Shown in pieces: positions 34,000 through 42,864 of a stretch of 64,000 nucleotides of DNA (position 1 is its first letter; the number at the start of each line of letters is the position of its first letter). Location of the stretch: the NCBI RefSeq assembly GCF_007713735.2, contig NZ_VMNW02000045.1, forward strand, positions 1-64,000. The letters run 5' to 3'. The notes beneath the pieces were generated by a model that saw nothing but the letters and a program-made list of their open reading frames with translations, had not been told where the DNA came from and did not search any database. Position numbers and translations under genes: made by a program. The stretch is from Amycolatopsis acidicola (lineage in GTDB: Bacteria; Actinomycetota; Actinomycetes; Mycobacteriales; Pseudonocardiaceae).

Positions 34000-35664
34000 G
34001 TGCTGATCAAGGACGCGCCCGCCGCGCGCCGAAGACGGAGACGAAGATCGTGGCTGCTGCTGGTGCCCTTGGCGTTGGTGGCAGCGGGATGCTCGGCGTG
34101 GCTGGGGCTGAACTTCGACATCCGTTACGTGTTCGGCGGTCTGCGCGCGGGCCCGGGATCCGTGTTCGACACCTTCGTGCACCGGCCGCTCGCGTACCGG
34201 CTCGTGGCGTGGGTGCTGGATCTGGGGCCGTCGCTGGTGACCCCGGGAAACCGGTCGGGCCTGGTCGCGGAGGCACTCGTCCGCGTGGAGGCGCTGCTGT
34301 GGGTCACGGCGGTGTGCGTGGGGTTGCGGGCGGGGCTGCGGCGCTACCGGCCGGGCCGGTTGCCGGTGCTGGTATCGGTGGCCGTGTGGTGCGCGTTCGC
34401 GTTGTGCCCGAACTGGACTTTCCTCGAACCTGACTGGGCGGGCGCGTTATGGGCGACCGCGGCGATCGGCGCCGCGTTGACGCCCAAGCGCCTGTCCGTC
34501 GCCGGCCCGGTCGCGGGCTTGCTGGTTTTGCTTTGCGTGGCCACGAAACTGACGACAGCGCCGTACGCCCTGATGGCCGGCGGCGTGGTGTGGCTGCTGG
34601 ACCGCCGCCGCGCGTATGTCGTGACCGGCTGGTCGGCGGGGCTCGTTTCGGTGTGGCTGCTGGGAACCTGGCTCTTCCTGCCGCTGGAATGGCAGTGGCT
34701 GCACGACATGTCCGCGCTGGTGCCGACCTCGCCGCTACGGCTGGGGCTCGGCGGGATGGACTGGCGCGGGTTCGTCGGGTCGGCCGCGAACGTGCTCGTC
34801 GTTTCGCCGGTGATCCTGGTGATCCCGGCGGCGACGGTGGTGCTGGCGCGCGTCGTGGCGCGGCCGCGGTGGCTGGTGTGCGGGGTGGCGGCGGCGGTCG
34901 TGCTGGCGACGGTGCCGGTGATCGGGCAGGGCGAGTGGTACCTGTACCAGTGGGTCGCGCTGCTGGTGTTCGCGGCCGGGCTCGGCGCGGCGGCGATCGC
35001 GCTGGCCCCGGAGCGGACGGCGGCGGTCCTGATCCCGGCGGTCGCGGGTGGGCTGGTGTCGGCGTTCGGGCTGACGCGGTCGATGGAATGGCGGGCTTCG
35101 CACCTTCCGCATCTCGTGGGGGAGTGCGTACTCGCCGCGGCTTTGGGCGTTGCCGCGGCTTTCCTGCGCCCAACGACGCGGGGATGGCTCGCCGGGGCGA
35201 TGGCGGCGCTGGTGGTGACCTTCGGGGCGGCGAACCTCCCGTCGGCCGCGTACAGCGTGACGATGGCGCACGCCGAGGACACCAACGTCTCGGAGTTCCG
35301 GGACTCGGCCGGTCTGCGCGGCGCTTTCGATGCCCTGCGCGCCCGGATCGGTTCGGGCGCCACGGTTCTGTACTTCGCGCCCGGCGAGATCAACTACCTC
35401 GTGGCGAGCCCGACGGACTGCCGGTACCCGTCCCCGGTGTGGTTGCAGCGGTCCGCCTTCCTGCCCTACGTCACGGATTTCGCCAGCTACCACGACAATG
35501 TGTCCTGTTTGGACACCGCGGAGGACTACCTGATGGTGGCCGAGTACTGGTTCGACCTGCCCGGCCAGCAGGACGCCGTGCAGGCGCGGGTCGACGAGCT
35601 CTACGACTGCGACCGGTCCTGGCGCGCCACCGAAAACATCTACATCTGCCCCCGCCGGACGTGA
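34000..35664 (+). CDS. Polytopic membrane protein, GT-C glycosyltransferase-like
   Basis: 554 aa from GTG 34000. TAATAC at 33988-33993 ends 6 bp upstream, so the mRNA is probably leaderless. An Arg-rich N-terminus is followed by about 10-11 membrane helices to residue 420, then a soluble extracellular domain of about 130 aa with six cysteines (DCRYPS..., DNVSCLDTAEDY..., LYDCDRSW, IYICPRRT). A first-loop acidic pair (FDIRYVFGG) and the overall layout resemble GT-C mannosyl/arabinosyltransferases, but no diagnostic motif is certain. Function is therefore open. Confidence 0.7.
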   Translation: MLIKDAPAARRRRRRRSWLLLVPLALVAAGCSAWLGLNFDIRYVFGGLRAGPGSVFDTFVHRPLAYRLVAWVLDLGPSLVTPGNRSGLVAEALVRVEALLWVTAVCVGLRAGLRRYRPGRLPVLVSVAVWCAFALCPNWTFLEPDWAGALWATAAIGAALTPKRLSVAGPVAGLLVLLCVATKLTTAPYALMAGGVVWLLDRRRAYVVTGWSAGLVSVWLLGTWLFLPLEWQWLHDMSALVPTSPLRLGLGGMDWRGFVGSAANVLVVSPVILVIPAATVVLARVVARPRWLVCGVAAAVVLATVPVIGQGEWYLYQWVALLVFAAGLGAAAIALAPERTAAVLIPAVAGGLVSAFGLTRSMEWRASHLPHLVGECVLAAALGVAAAFLRPTTRGWLAGAMAALVVTFGAANLPSAAYSVTMAHAEDTNVSEFRDSAGLRGAFDALRARIGSGATVLYFAPGEINYLVASPTDCRYPSPVWLQRSAFLPYVTDFASYHDNVSCLDTAEDYLMVAEYWFDLPGQQDAVQARVDELYDCDRSWRATENIYICPRRT

Positions 35665-35703
35665 TGCGCTGCGAACGGTCACGCGGTCTGCGACAGTCGG
35701 AGG

Positions 35704-36063
35704 ATGAGCGCGCGCGTGATCGCCGTGGCCGTCGACTGCCACGAGCCGGAAACCCTGGCGGAGTTCTGGAAAGCGGCCCTGGGCTACCCGGAAACCGAAC
35801 GCTGGCAGGACAGTCACGGCGTCACGTACGTGGAACTCAAGGCACCGGGCCAGGCTTCTCTGCTGTTCCAGCCGGTCCCGGAGGCGAAAACGGTGAAGAA
35901 CCGGCTCCACCTCGACCTCGCGCCCGGCACCGGCGGGCAGCGGGAAGAAGTGGAACGGCTCGCGGCCCTCGGCGCGGAACTGGTCGAAGACCCGCACGAC
36001 GACCCGTGGATCGTCCTCCGCGACCCCGAAGGCAACGAGTTCTGCGTGCTGCCGCCCCGCTAG
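35704..36063 (+). CDS. VOC-family (glyoxalase/bleomycin-resistance-like) protein
   Basis: 119 aa. One complete VOC module: VIAVAVDCHEPETLAEFWKAALGYPE, then VKNRLHLDLAPG and DPWIVLRDPEGNEFCVLPP. The conserved His of strand 1, the His of RLHLDL and the Glu of NEFCV are the usual metal ligands. GGAGG is only 1 bp before ATG 35704, so GTG 35716 may be used instead. Function is unassigned; such small proteins bind metabolites or antibiotics. Confidence 0.8.
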   Translation: MSARVIAVAVDCHEPETLAEFWKAALGYPETERWQDSHGVTYVELKAPGQASLLFQPVPEAKTVKNRLHLDLAPGTGGQREEVERLAALGAELVEDPHDDPWIVLRDPEGNEFCVLPPR

Positions 36064-36079
36064 GCCGAGCCGGGCGCGC

Positions 36080-37603
36080 TCAGGTCGAAAGCTTGAACCG
36101 CCGCACCTTGCCCACGCTGGTGCGCGGCAGCTCGTCGATGAGGTGCCATTCGCGTGGCCGGGCGGCGGGCGTGAGGTTCCGCGCGGCCCATTCCGCCAGT
36201 TCTCCGGTGCCCGGCGGGTTCGCGCCGTCCCTGGCGACGACGTAGGCGACCGGGACAACGTCGCGCACCGGGTCGGGCTGGGCGACGACGGCGGCTTCCA
36301 GCACGCCCGGTGCCTGGGCGACGGCCGCCTCGACCTCGGTCAGGCTGACGTTCTCGCCGGAGACCTTGATGACGTCGTCGACCCGGCCGACGAACCGCAG
36401 CACGCCTTCCGCGTCGGCGGAAACGAGGTCGCCGGTGGCGAACCAGGTGCCGTCGCCGGTGTGCTCGAAGGCGCGCGCGGTGGTGACCTCGTCGTCGAGG
36501 TAGCCGGAGAACAGGTCGACCCCGGGGGTGCCGAGCACGTGCAGGTTCCCCGGCTCGCCGGGCGCCGCGGGTTCGCCGGTGGCGGGGTCGTCGAGCCGGA
36601 TGCGGCGGCCGGGCATCGCCTCGCCGATCACGTTGTGCGTAGGCGGTTCGCCGGTGTCGCGGCACACGATCGCCACCGTCTCGGTCATGCCGTAGAGCTG
36701 GCGCGGCCGGACGCCGGTGAGCTTCGTGAACTGCTTGTAGTGGCCGGCGCCGAGACTTTGGGCGAACCACACGTGTTCCAGCCGCAGCGGCGGTTCGGCG
36801 GGGGAGCAGCGCGCGAGGATCATCCGGATCGGCGCGGCGAACAGGCTGGCGTGCGTGACGCCGAGTTCGCGCGCGTGCGGAACCCAGCCGGAGGCGCTGA
36901 AAGTGGCGCTGAGCGCGACGCTCGCCCCGACCGCGATCGCCGGCGCGAAGCAGTAGTACTGGGCGTTGGCGTGGAACAACGGGAGCGTGACGTGCCAGCG
37001 GTGCCGGGGTTCCAACGCCGCCGCGTCGGCCATGCGCTCGGCGACGTCGGCGTAGTTGGCCTGCGTCAGCACGACTCCCTTGGGCTGCGACGTCGTGCCC
37101 GACGTGAACATGACAGCCAGCCGGTCCGAAGGCAGCACCGTAGCCGGTGCGGTGACGGGCTCTCCGGAGAGCGGGCCGCCGGGCGCGACATCGCTGCTGT
37201 CCTCGGAAAGTTCGACGACAGGCGTGTCCCCGGCGCCCTCGCGGTACGCGCTCGCGCGCGCGGCCGCGCAGAGGCCGACGACCGGCCGCACCCGCTGGAC
37301 CTGGCTCGCGATGTCCCGCGCGGACGACGCCGGATCGACCGGGACCATCCACGCGCCCAGCCGCGCGGCGGCGAGCCAGAGCGCCACGAACGCCGGGCTG
37401 TTGCGCAACACCAGGTGCACGGGCGAACCCGCCCGCGCACCCTGTGCGGCGAGCGCGCCGGCGGCCCGCGCGACGACGGCGTCGAACTCGCCGTACGTCC
37501 ACTCGGTCACGACGCCGGATTCGGCGCGGAACACCAGGAACGGCGCGTCACCGTGAGCGACGACTGCGGTGTCCCAGACGCGCTGGAACGTGTGGGCTTC
37601 CAT
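36080..37603 (-). CDS. Adenylate-forming ligase (acyl/aryl-CoA synthetase)
   Basis: 507 aa. ANL motifs: FTSGTTSQPKGVVLT near 165, LYGMTETVAIVCRD, GTWFATGDLVSADAEG, VDDVIKVSGENVS and C-terminal LPRTSVGKVRRFKL with the catalytic Lys. Closest in pattern to carnitine/crotonobetaine- or long-chain-type CoA ligases. It lies 33 bp behind an MFS gene on the same strand, and the promoter of that pair carries ATTGT-type GntR sites matching those of the large catabolic operon, so it may activate a substrate or product of that pathway. Confidence 0.85.
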   Translation of the reverse strand: MEAHTFQRVWDTAVVAHGDAPFLVFRAESGVVTEWTYGEFDAVVARAAGALAAQGARAGSPVHLVLRNSPAFVALWLAAARLGAWMVPVDPASSARDIASQVQRVRPVVGLCAAARASAYREGAGDTPVVELSEDSSDVAPGGPLSGEPVTAPATVLPSDRLAVMFTSGTTSQPKGVVLTQANYADVAERMADAAALEPRHRWHVTLPLFHANAQYYCFAPAIAVGASVALSATFSASGWVPHARELGVTHASLFAAPIRMILARCSPAEPPLRLEHVWFAQSLGAGHYKQFTKLTGVRPRQLYGMTETVAIVCRDTGEPPTHNVIGEAMPGRRIRLDDPATGEPAAPGEPGNLHVLGTPGVDLFSGYLDDEVTTARAFEHTGDGTWFATGDLVSADAEGVLRFVGRVDDVIKVSGENVSLTEVEAAVAQAPGVLEAAVVAQPDPVRDVVPVAYVVARDGANPPGTGELAEWAARNLTPAARPREWHLIDELPRTSVGKVRRFKLST

Positions 37604-37636
37604 GACATCCGAGTGTCAGGGGCCCGGCGATGGCGG

Positions 37637-39079
37637 TCAATGGCTGCGCGCGGGCCGTTCGGCGAACACGAAGACCGCGGCCGCGCACGCGAACAACAGC
37701 ACGGCGCAGAACAGCATCGCGTTGCTCAGCCCGGACAGGAAACCGCTCGCGCCGGATCCGGCCGAATGGACCAGTACGCCGAGCAGCGCCACACCCAGTG
37801 AGCTGCCGATCTTCCGGCTGGTGTTGTGCACCGCGGAGGCCGTCCCGCTGAAGTCGGCGGAAACGCTGGACACGGCGGCGTTGCTCATCGGCGAGCTCAT
37901 CAGCGCGACCCCGGCGCCGAACAGCGCGAGCCGCCATTCCAGTTGCGGCAGCGCGGCCCCGTGGGGGAGCAGGAACAGGGCCAGGCACCCGATCCCGGAC
38001 ACGATCAGCCCCCACGTGAGCACCGGGTAGGTGCCGAACCGGGCGGCGAGCCGTCCCGCGACCGGCGCCAGCCCGGCCATGCACACGGTCATCGGCAGGA
38101 ACAGCAGCCCGGCCACCAGCGCCGAACGGTGCTGGTACGTCTGGAGGTAGAGGTTGTAGAAGAAGATGATCCCGGTCTGGGTGAGGAAGTAGACCAGCCC
38201 GGCGGCGTTCGCGGTAGAGAACCCGCATACGCGCCACAGGTGCAGCGGCATCAGCGGACGCCCGCCGCGGCGCGCGATCCTGGCCTGCAGCAAGCAGAAC
38301 AGCACCGCGCCGAGTACCGCCACCACGAGCGCGACGATCACCTGGGGCGAGCCCCAGCCGTAGTCGCTCACCTCGATCAGCCCGTAGGCGAGCGCGATCA
38401 GCCACACCGCGCTCAGCACCGTGCCGGGGAGGTCGAAAGCCGCGGGCCGCTCGGGGCGCCCGTGCCGTGTGCCGGGTACGCCGCGGTAGCCCAGCACGAG
38501 TGCGGCAAGGGCGAGCACGAGCGAAAGCACGAACGCCGCACGCCAATCGGCGATCGCGATCAACACCCCGCCGAGCACCGGCCCGGCCGCGACGCCGAGG
38601 CTGGACACCCCGGCCCAGATGCCCACGGCGCGGGCGCGCGCGGCCGGTTCCGGGTATTCGTGCACCAGGATCGAGAGCGTCTGCGGGAGCATCACGGCGA
38701 CGCCGATCGCCTGGATCACCCGCGCGACGAGCAGCACGGCCAGCACCGGCGCGAGCGCGCACAGCAGTGACCCGACCGCGAAAACCGCCACGCCGCCGAG
38801 GAAAGCGGCGCGGCGGCCGATCCGGTTCCCCAGCGCGCCGCCGGGGAGCAGCAGGGCCGCGTAGCCGAGGGTGTAGATGTCGCCGACCCACTGGAGCCCG
38901 CTCAGCGAGGAAGCACCCATCGCCGCGCCGATCTGCGGCGTGATGATGTGCATCATCGAGGTGTTCAGCATCGACAGCATCAGGCCGAGGCACAGGGCGG
39001 TGAGCACCCGCCCCGTGCCAGGCCCGGCTGTCGCTCCGGTCGTTTCCGGCCTGCCCGTCAGGTCCCCCGGGTGCGCCAT
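37637..39079 (-). CDS. MFS transporter, DHA2 (14-helix) type
   Basis: 480 aa from ATG 39079, with GGGAGGGGC upstream. About 14 helices; motif A is GALGNRIGRRAAF and helix 5 has VAAGPVLGGVLIA. It heads a two-gene unit with the CoA ligase. The promoter holds a GntR-type operator overlapping a GACAAT -10 and an 11-bp GCAAGCTAACA block that is repeated before the gene at 41824, so it probably belongs to the same regulon and may import or export a related acid. Confidence 0.85.
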   Translation of the reverse strand: MAHPGDLTGRPETTGATAGPGTGRVLTALCLGLMLSMLNTSMMHIITPQIGAAMGASSLSGLQWVGDIYTLGYAALLLPGGALGNRIGRRAAFLGGVAVFAVGSLLCALAPVLAVLLVARVIQAIGVAVMLPQTLSILVHEYPEPAARARAVGIWAGVSSLGVAAGPVLGGVLIAIADWRAAFVLSLVLALAALVLGYRGVPGTRHGRPERPAAFDLPGTVLSAVWLIALAYGLIEVSDYGWGSPQVIVALVVAVLGAVLFCLLQARIARRGGRPLMPLHLWRVCGFSTANAAGLVYFLTQTGIIFFYNLYLQTYQHRSALVAGLLFLPMTVCMAGLAPVAGRLAARFGTYPVLTWGLIVSGIGCLALFLLPHGAALPQLEWRLALFGAGVALMSSPMSNAAVSSVSADFSGTASAVHNTSRKIGSSLGVALLGVLVHSAGSGASGFLSGLSNAMLFCAVLLFACAAAVFVFAERPARSH

Positions 39080-39100
39080 TGCCCCTCCCGCTTGCCCAAA

Positions 39101-39131
39101 ATTGTCAAACAAAATCTGAGGCAAGCTAACA
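39101..39131 (-). promoter_or_regulatory. GntR-type operator and promoter of the MFS-ligase unit
   Basis: ATTGTCAAACAAA (39101-39113) is a FadR-class half-matched palindrome. On the minus strand TTAGCT (39129-39124) and GACAAT (39106-39101) are -35 and -10 hexamers 17 bp apart, the -10 lying within the operator. GCAAGCTAACA (39121-39131) recurs at 41863-41873. GCTTGCC/GGCAAGC (39090-39096, 39120-39126) also flank the site. Confidence 0.7.
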
Positions 39132-39208
39132 GTCAGGCTGGACAGGGATCAAGAAGATCGCGGATATGAACAGAAAAGCGGTCGGTAGATCCTTTTTGTC
39201 CACTCTAG

Positions 39209-39221
39209 ATTGTAAGACAAT
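39209..39221. promoter_or_regulatory. Perfect GntR-type palindrome upstream of ABC-F gene
   Basis: ATTGT-AAG-ACAAT is fully symmetric. It lies 80 bp upstream of the MFS promoter and 103 bp before the ABC-F start, so it could act on either gene. Confidence 0.6.
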
Positions 39222-39324
39222 GTGGCGCCGTCGGCGCCCTAGGGTGGTGTCCCGAACGACGTGGACGGTTTGCGCGCGCGGGCTGCCTGCCGGGCATGCC
39301 CGGCAGGCGGGTTAGGTTTTCCCC

Positions 39325-40962
39325 ATGAGCGTGACTCTCACGGCGAAGGGCCTGGCCGCCGGGCATGGGGACCGGGTGCTCTTCTCCGGGCTGGACATGG
39401 TTGTCGCGCCTGGGGAAGTGGTGGGGCTGGTCGGCGTGAACGGCGCCGGGAAGTCCACGCTGCTGCGGATCCTCGCGGGGCTCGACAGGCCCGAAGCAGG
39501 CGAGATCCGGGTCAACTCGCCGAACGCGACGATCGGTTACCTGCCGCAGGAGCCGGAGCGCAGGCCGGGGGAGTCCGTGCGCGCGTTCCTCGCCCGCCGG
39601 ACCGGGGTTGCCGCCGCGCAGGCCGAGTTGGACGAGGTGACCGAAGCGCTGACGGCGGGCGTCGAAGGCGCCGACGACCGTTACGCCACAGCGCTCGACC
39701 GCTGGCTCGTCCTCGGTGGCGCGGATCTGGACGAACGCGCCGAGGAGGTCGCCGCGGAACTCGGCCTCGCGGTCGGGTTGGAGCAGGCCATGACGTCCTT
39801 GTCCGGCGGGCAGGCCGCGCGCGCCGGGCTGGCGTCGTTGCTGCTCAGCCGGTACGACGTGTTCCTCCTCGACGAGCCGACCAACGACCTCGACCTCGAC
39901 GGACTCGCCCGGCTGGAGCGGTTCGTCACCGGGCTGCGGGCGGCGACCGTGCTCGTCAGCCACGACCGCGAGTTCCTCGCCCGCACCGTCGATGCCGTGC
40001 TGGAGCTGGATCTCCCGCAGCAGCAGGTCCGCTTGTACGGCGGTGGATACGAGTCCTATCTGGAGGAACGCGAGATCGCCCGGCGGCACGCGCGCGCCGA
40101 GTACGAGGACTACGCGAAGACGCGCGAGGGGCTGGAGGCGCGGGCCCGGACACAGCGCGCGTGGATGGAGAAGGGCGTCAAGAACGCCCGGCGCAAGGCC
40201 ACCGACAACGACAAGGTGGGCCGCAAATTCCGGGCCGAGGCAACGGAAAAGCAGGCCTCGAAGGCGCGGCAGACCGACCGGATGATCGAGCGGCTGGACG
40301 TCGTGGAGGAGCCCCGCAAGGAGTGGGAGCTGCGGATGGAGATCGCGGCGGCGCCGAGGGCGGGCGCGGTCGTGGCGACGCTGCGGGGCGCGGTCGTCCG
40401 GCGCGACGGGTTCACGCTCGGCCCGGCCGACCTGCAGATCGACTGGGCCGACAAGGTCGCCATCACCGGCCCGAACGGCGCCGGGAAGACGACCCTGCTC
40501 GCCGCCATGCTCGGCCGGATCCCGCTCGACGAGGGTGCCGCCGCGCTCGGCCCGGGCGTGGTCGTCGGCGAGGTGGACCAGGCACGCCGGCTGTTCCTCG
40601 GCGACGTCCCGCTGGCGGACGCTTTCGCCCGCGAGGTCCCGGAATTCGCCGACGCCGACGTTCGGACGCTGCTCGCGAAGTTCGGCCTCAAGGCGGCGCA
40701 CGTCCTCCGGCCCGCGGCAACGCTCTCCCCGGGCGAACGGACCCGGGCGGCGCTGGCGTTGCTGCAGGCGCGGGGCGTGAACCTGCTCGTGCTCGACGAA
40801 CCGACCAACCACCTCGACCTGCCCGCGATCGAACAGCTCGAGTCCGCTTTGGACACCTACCCCGGCACGCTCCTGCTGGTCACCCACGACCGCCGCATGC
40901 TCGACGCCGTGCACGTGAACCGCCGCCTGGAGGTCGACGGCGGGAAGGTCACCGAAGCGTGA
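39325..40962 (+). CDS. ABC-F ATPase (ribosome-protection/antibiotic-resistance type)
   Basis: 545 aa with two ATP-binding domains and no membrane segments. First domain: Walker A GVNGAGKST (about 37-45), signature LSGGQAARAG and Walker B VFLLDEPTND; second domain: Walker A GPNGAGKTT (about 384), signature LSPGERTRAAL and LLVLDEPTNHLD. The linker (about 230-330) is basic and helical (ARTQRAWMEKGVKNARRK). ABC-F proteins of this size dislodge macrolide, lincosamide or similar drugs from ribosomes. The 3' end overlaps the convergent gene by 14 bp. Confidence 0.9.
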   Translation: MSVTLTAKGLAAGHGDRVLFSGLDMVVAPGEVVGLVGVNGAGKSTLLRILAGLDRPEAGEIRVNSPNATIGYLPQEPERRPGESVRAFLARRTGVAAAQAELDEVTEALTAGVEGADDRYATALDRWLVLGGADLDERAEEVAAELGLAVGLEQAMTSLSGGQAARAGLASLLLSRYDVFLLDEPTNDLDLDGLARLERFVTGLRAATVLVSHDREFLARTVDAVLELDLPQQQVRLYGGGYESYLEEREIARRHARAEYEDYAKTREGLEARARTQRAWMEKGVKNARRKATDNDKVGRKFRAEATEKQASKARQTDRMIERLDVVEEPRKEWELRMEIAAAPRAGAVVATLRGAVVRRDGFTLGPADLQIDWADKVAITGPNGAGKTTLLAAMLGRIPLDEGAAALGPGVVVGEVDQARRLFLGDVPLADAFAREVPEFADADVRTLLAKFGLKAAHVLRPAATLSPGERTRAALALLQARGVNLLVLDEPTNHLDLPAIEQLESALDTYPGTLLLVTHDRRMLDAVHVNRRLEVDGGKVTEA

Positions 40963-41824
40963 GGTAATCCGCGAACAGCTCGTCCACGGTGGGCTCCCGC
41001 GTGATCAGATGTTGTTGCGCCGCATAGCGGATCCCGATCTCCAGTGAGGCGCGCACGGAGTCGGTGAGGCCGTGGCCGATCCGGTGCGGGCCCGCCTCGC
41101 CCGAGGTTTTCGCGTCGATTTCGGCGGCGAAGGCGTCGTACACGCCGCGCACGGCTTCGGGGTCGTTGCGCAGGACGTCGGTGCGCACGGTCAGCAGGTG
41201 GTTGATCGGCACCGTCCCGTGCCGCTGGGACCAGGCCTGCGCGGCGGCTTTCGCGTCCGGCAGCAGTTGTTCCACCGGTGCGCCTTCGGGGACCGCGCGC
41301 GGGCCGATCACGAGCGCCGAGATGTCGCCCGCCTGCAGGAGATCGACCAGCTTGCCGCTCGAGCGCTCGACGTTGGCGGGTTCGGCGTACTCGCTCACGT
41401 GCGGTTCTTCGGTGGTGACCCAGGTGATCGCGTCGCAGTCCACCCCGTACTCTTCCGCGAGCACGCCGCGCACCCACAGCCCGGTGGTCTGGGTGTAGGA
41501 ACGGACGCCGACGCGCTTGCCTTCGAGGTCCTTCGGGTTCCGCACGTCGTTCCCGGTGAGCCGGAAGAGCGAGCCGTGGTGGAAGTTCCCGTGCAGCACC
41601 ACCGGCAGGAAGCTGAGCTCCTTGCCCGCCTCCCACGCCTGCAGCCCGGTGGCCAGCGCCAGCTCACTGAAGTCGAACCGCAGCTCCCGCACCATCGGCG
41701 CGAACGCCTTGTGGATCGGGTCGATCTCCGCGAACTCCAGCCGGGCCCCGGCCGGCGGGTGCTCGCCGCTCTTGACCGGTGTCGTGTGCGGATAGTCGCG
41801 GACCGCGGCGCGGTAGGTCTTCAC
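40949..41824 (-). CDS. 4,5-dihydroxyphthalate-decarboxylase-like protein, paralogue A
   Basis: 291 aa from GTG 41824. Fold and motif order match the 4,5-dihydroxyphthalate decarboxylase family, which has a periplasmic-binding-protein (PBP2) fold: FDFSELALATGLQA, PVVLHGNFHHGSLF, DLEGKRVGVRSYTQTTGLWVRGVLAEEYGV, LVDLLQAGDISALVIG and VPINHLLTVRTDVL. No signal peptide, so it is cytoplasmic and not a transport protein. Shorter than the roughly 330-aa reference enzymes. It is divergent from the large operon and shares its GntR-type sites; two further paralogues are at 48133 and 49045. Confidence 0.75.
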   Translation of the reverse strand: MKTYRAAVRDYPHTTPVKSGEHPPAGARLEFAEIDPIHKAFAPMVRELRFDFSELALATGLQAWEAGKELSFLPVVLHGNFHHGSLFRLTGNDVRNPKDLEGKRVGVRSYTQTTGLWVRGVLAEEYGVDCDAITWVTTEEPHVSEYAEPANVERSSGKLVDLLQAGDISALVIGPRAVPEGAPVEQLLPDAKAAAQAWSQRHGTVPINHLLTVRTDVLRNDPEAVRGVYDAFAAEIDAKTSGEAGPHRIGHGLTDSVRASLEIGIRYAAQQHLITREPTVDELFADYLTLR

Positions 41825-41843
41825 TGGTCACCAGCTCTTTCGG

Positions 41844-41873
41844 ATTGTCCAACAAGTTGACCGCAAGCTAACA
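41844..41873 (-). promoter_or_regulatory. GntR-type operator and promoter of paralogue A
   Basis: ATTGTCCAACAAG (41844-41856) plus GCAAGCTAACA (41863-41873) reproduce the block before the MFS gene at 39101-39131 with one base less in the spacer. On the minus strand TTAGCT and GACAAT are 16 bp apart. The operator begins 20 bp before the start codon, against 22 bp at the other locus. Confidence 0.7.
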
Positions 41874-41898
41874 CCTGGCCAGGGGCGTCGTCCAGTGG

Positions 41899-41911
41899 AT
41901 TGTTAGACAAG
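41899..41911. promoter_or_regulatory. Auxiliary GntR-type site in the divergent region
   Basis: ATTGTTAGACAAG lies between the promoters of paralogue A and the ATPase-led operon, in a position to support repressor cooperativity or DNA looping. Confidence 0.55.
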
Positions 41912-41966
41912 ATGCACCGGTCAAACCGGATAGACCGCCTGAACGCGCAGGTCAGCAAAGAGGGCC

Positions 41967-42020
41967 TTGCTGATTGTCGAACTATCCTGTTACGGTGGCG
42001 GAGCAACTTTGTTAGACAAT
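41967..42020 (+). promoter_or_regulatory. Promoter of the large catabolic operon with two GntR-type sites
   Basis: TTGCTG (41967-41972) and TACGGT (41991-41996) form a promoter with an 18-bp spacer. ATTGTCGAACTAT (41973-41985) occupies the spacer and TTTGTTAGACAAT (42008-42020) covers the early transcribed region, a classic repressor layout. The first gene starts at 42048. Confidence 0.65.
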
Positions 42021-42047
42021 CTGGAAGCCCGGTCAAGGGAGACTGCG

Positions 42048-42845
42048 ATGCCCAGTGAGCTCGACCCCGCCACGGACGCCCTCCGGCTCGACAATGTCAC
42101 GCTGGATTTCCCGGGTAGTCCGCGGCCCGCGATCGAGAACGTGTCGCTCCGCGTGGCCCGCCGCAAGTTCGTCGCGGTGATCGGGCCCAGCGGCTGCGGC
42201 AAGAGCACGATCCTGAACCTCGCGGCCGGCCTGCTGACGCCGACCGAGGGGGAGGTGTACTTCGACGGCGAGCCGATCACCGCGGTCAACTCGTCGGCGG
42301 CGTACGTCACCCAGGCGGCGAACCTGCTGCCCTGGCTGACGGTACGGGCGAACATCGGCCTGGCGCTGAAATTCCGCGACGTGCCCAAGAGCGAACGGGC
42401 CGAGAAGATCGCGCACTGGGTCAAGGTCGTCGGGCTCACCGGGTTCGAGGACAGCTACCCGCGTGAGCTCTCCGGCGGGATGCAGAAGCGGGTGTCGATC
42501 GCCAGGGCGCTGATCTACGACCCGTCCATCGTGCTGATGGACGAGCCGTTCGGCCCGCTGGACGCGATCACCCGGCTGCGCCTGCAACAGGATCTGCTGA
42601 ACCTGTGGGAGGAGCAGAGCGGCACGCTCGTGTTCGTCACCCACGACCTGAACGAGGCGATCTACCTGGCGGACGAGGTCGTCGTGATGTCCAAGGGGCC
42701 GGGCACGGTCCGGCAGGTGCTGCCGGTGCCCTTCGAGCGCCCCCGCCACATCGGTTCGCTCATCGAGTCCCCCGAGTTCTCGGAGCTCTACAACGAGCTC
42801 TGGAGCCTGTTCAAGGCCGAACTCGACCTGTCAGAAGCCGCCTGA
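42048..42845 (+). CDS. ABC transporter ATPase (NitT/TauT family)
   Basis: 265 aa from ATG 42048. Walker A GPSGCGKST near residue 46, Q-loop YVTQAANLLPWLTV, signature LSGGMQKRVSIARAL, Walker B VLMDEPFGPLD and switch His VFVTHDLNEA. Typical of the taurine/nitrate/sulfonate-type importers that take up small organic anions. It opens the operon, while its permease (54440) and binding protein (53374) are encoded about 11 kb downstream; no other ATPase is present, so the three are taken as one importer. Confidence 0.9.
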   Translation: MPSELDPATDALRLDNVTLDFPGSPRPAIENVSLRVARRKFVAVIGPSGCGKSTILNLAAGLLTPTEGEVYFDGEPITAVNSSAAYVTQAANLLPWLTVRANIGLALKFRDVPKSERAEKIAHWVKVVGLTGFEDSYPRELSGGMQKRVSIARALIYDPSIVLMDEPFGPLDAITRLRLQQDLLNLWEEQSGTLVFVTHDLNEAIYLADEVVVMSKGPGTVRQVLPVPFERPRHIGSLIESPEFSELYNELWSLFKAELDLSEAA

Positions 42846-42864
42846 ACCAGCGAGGACCCCCGCT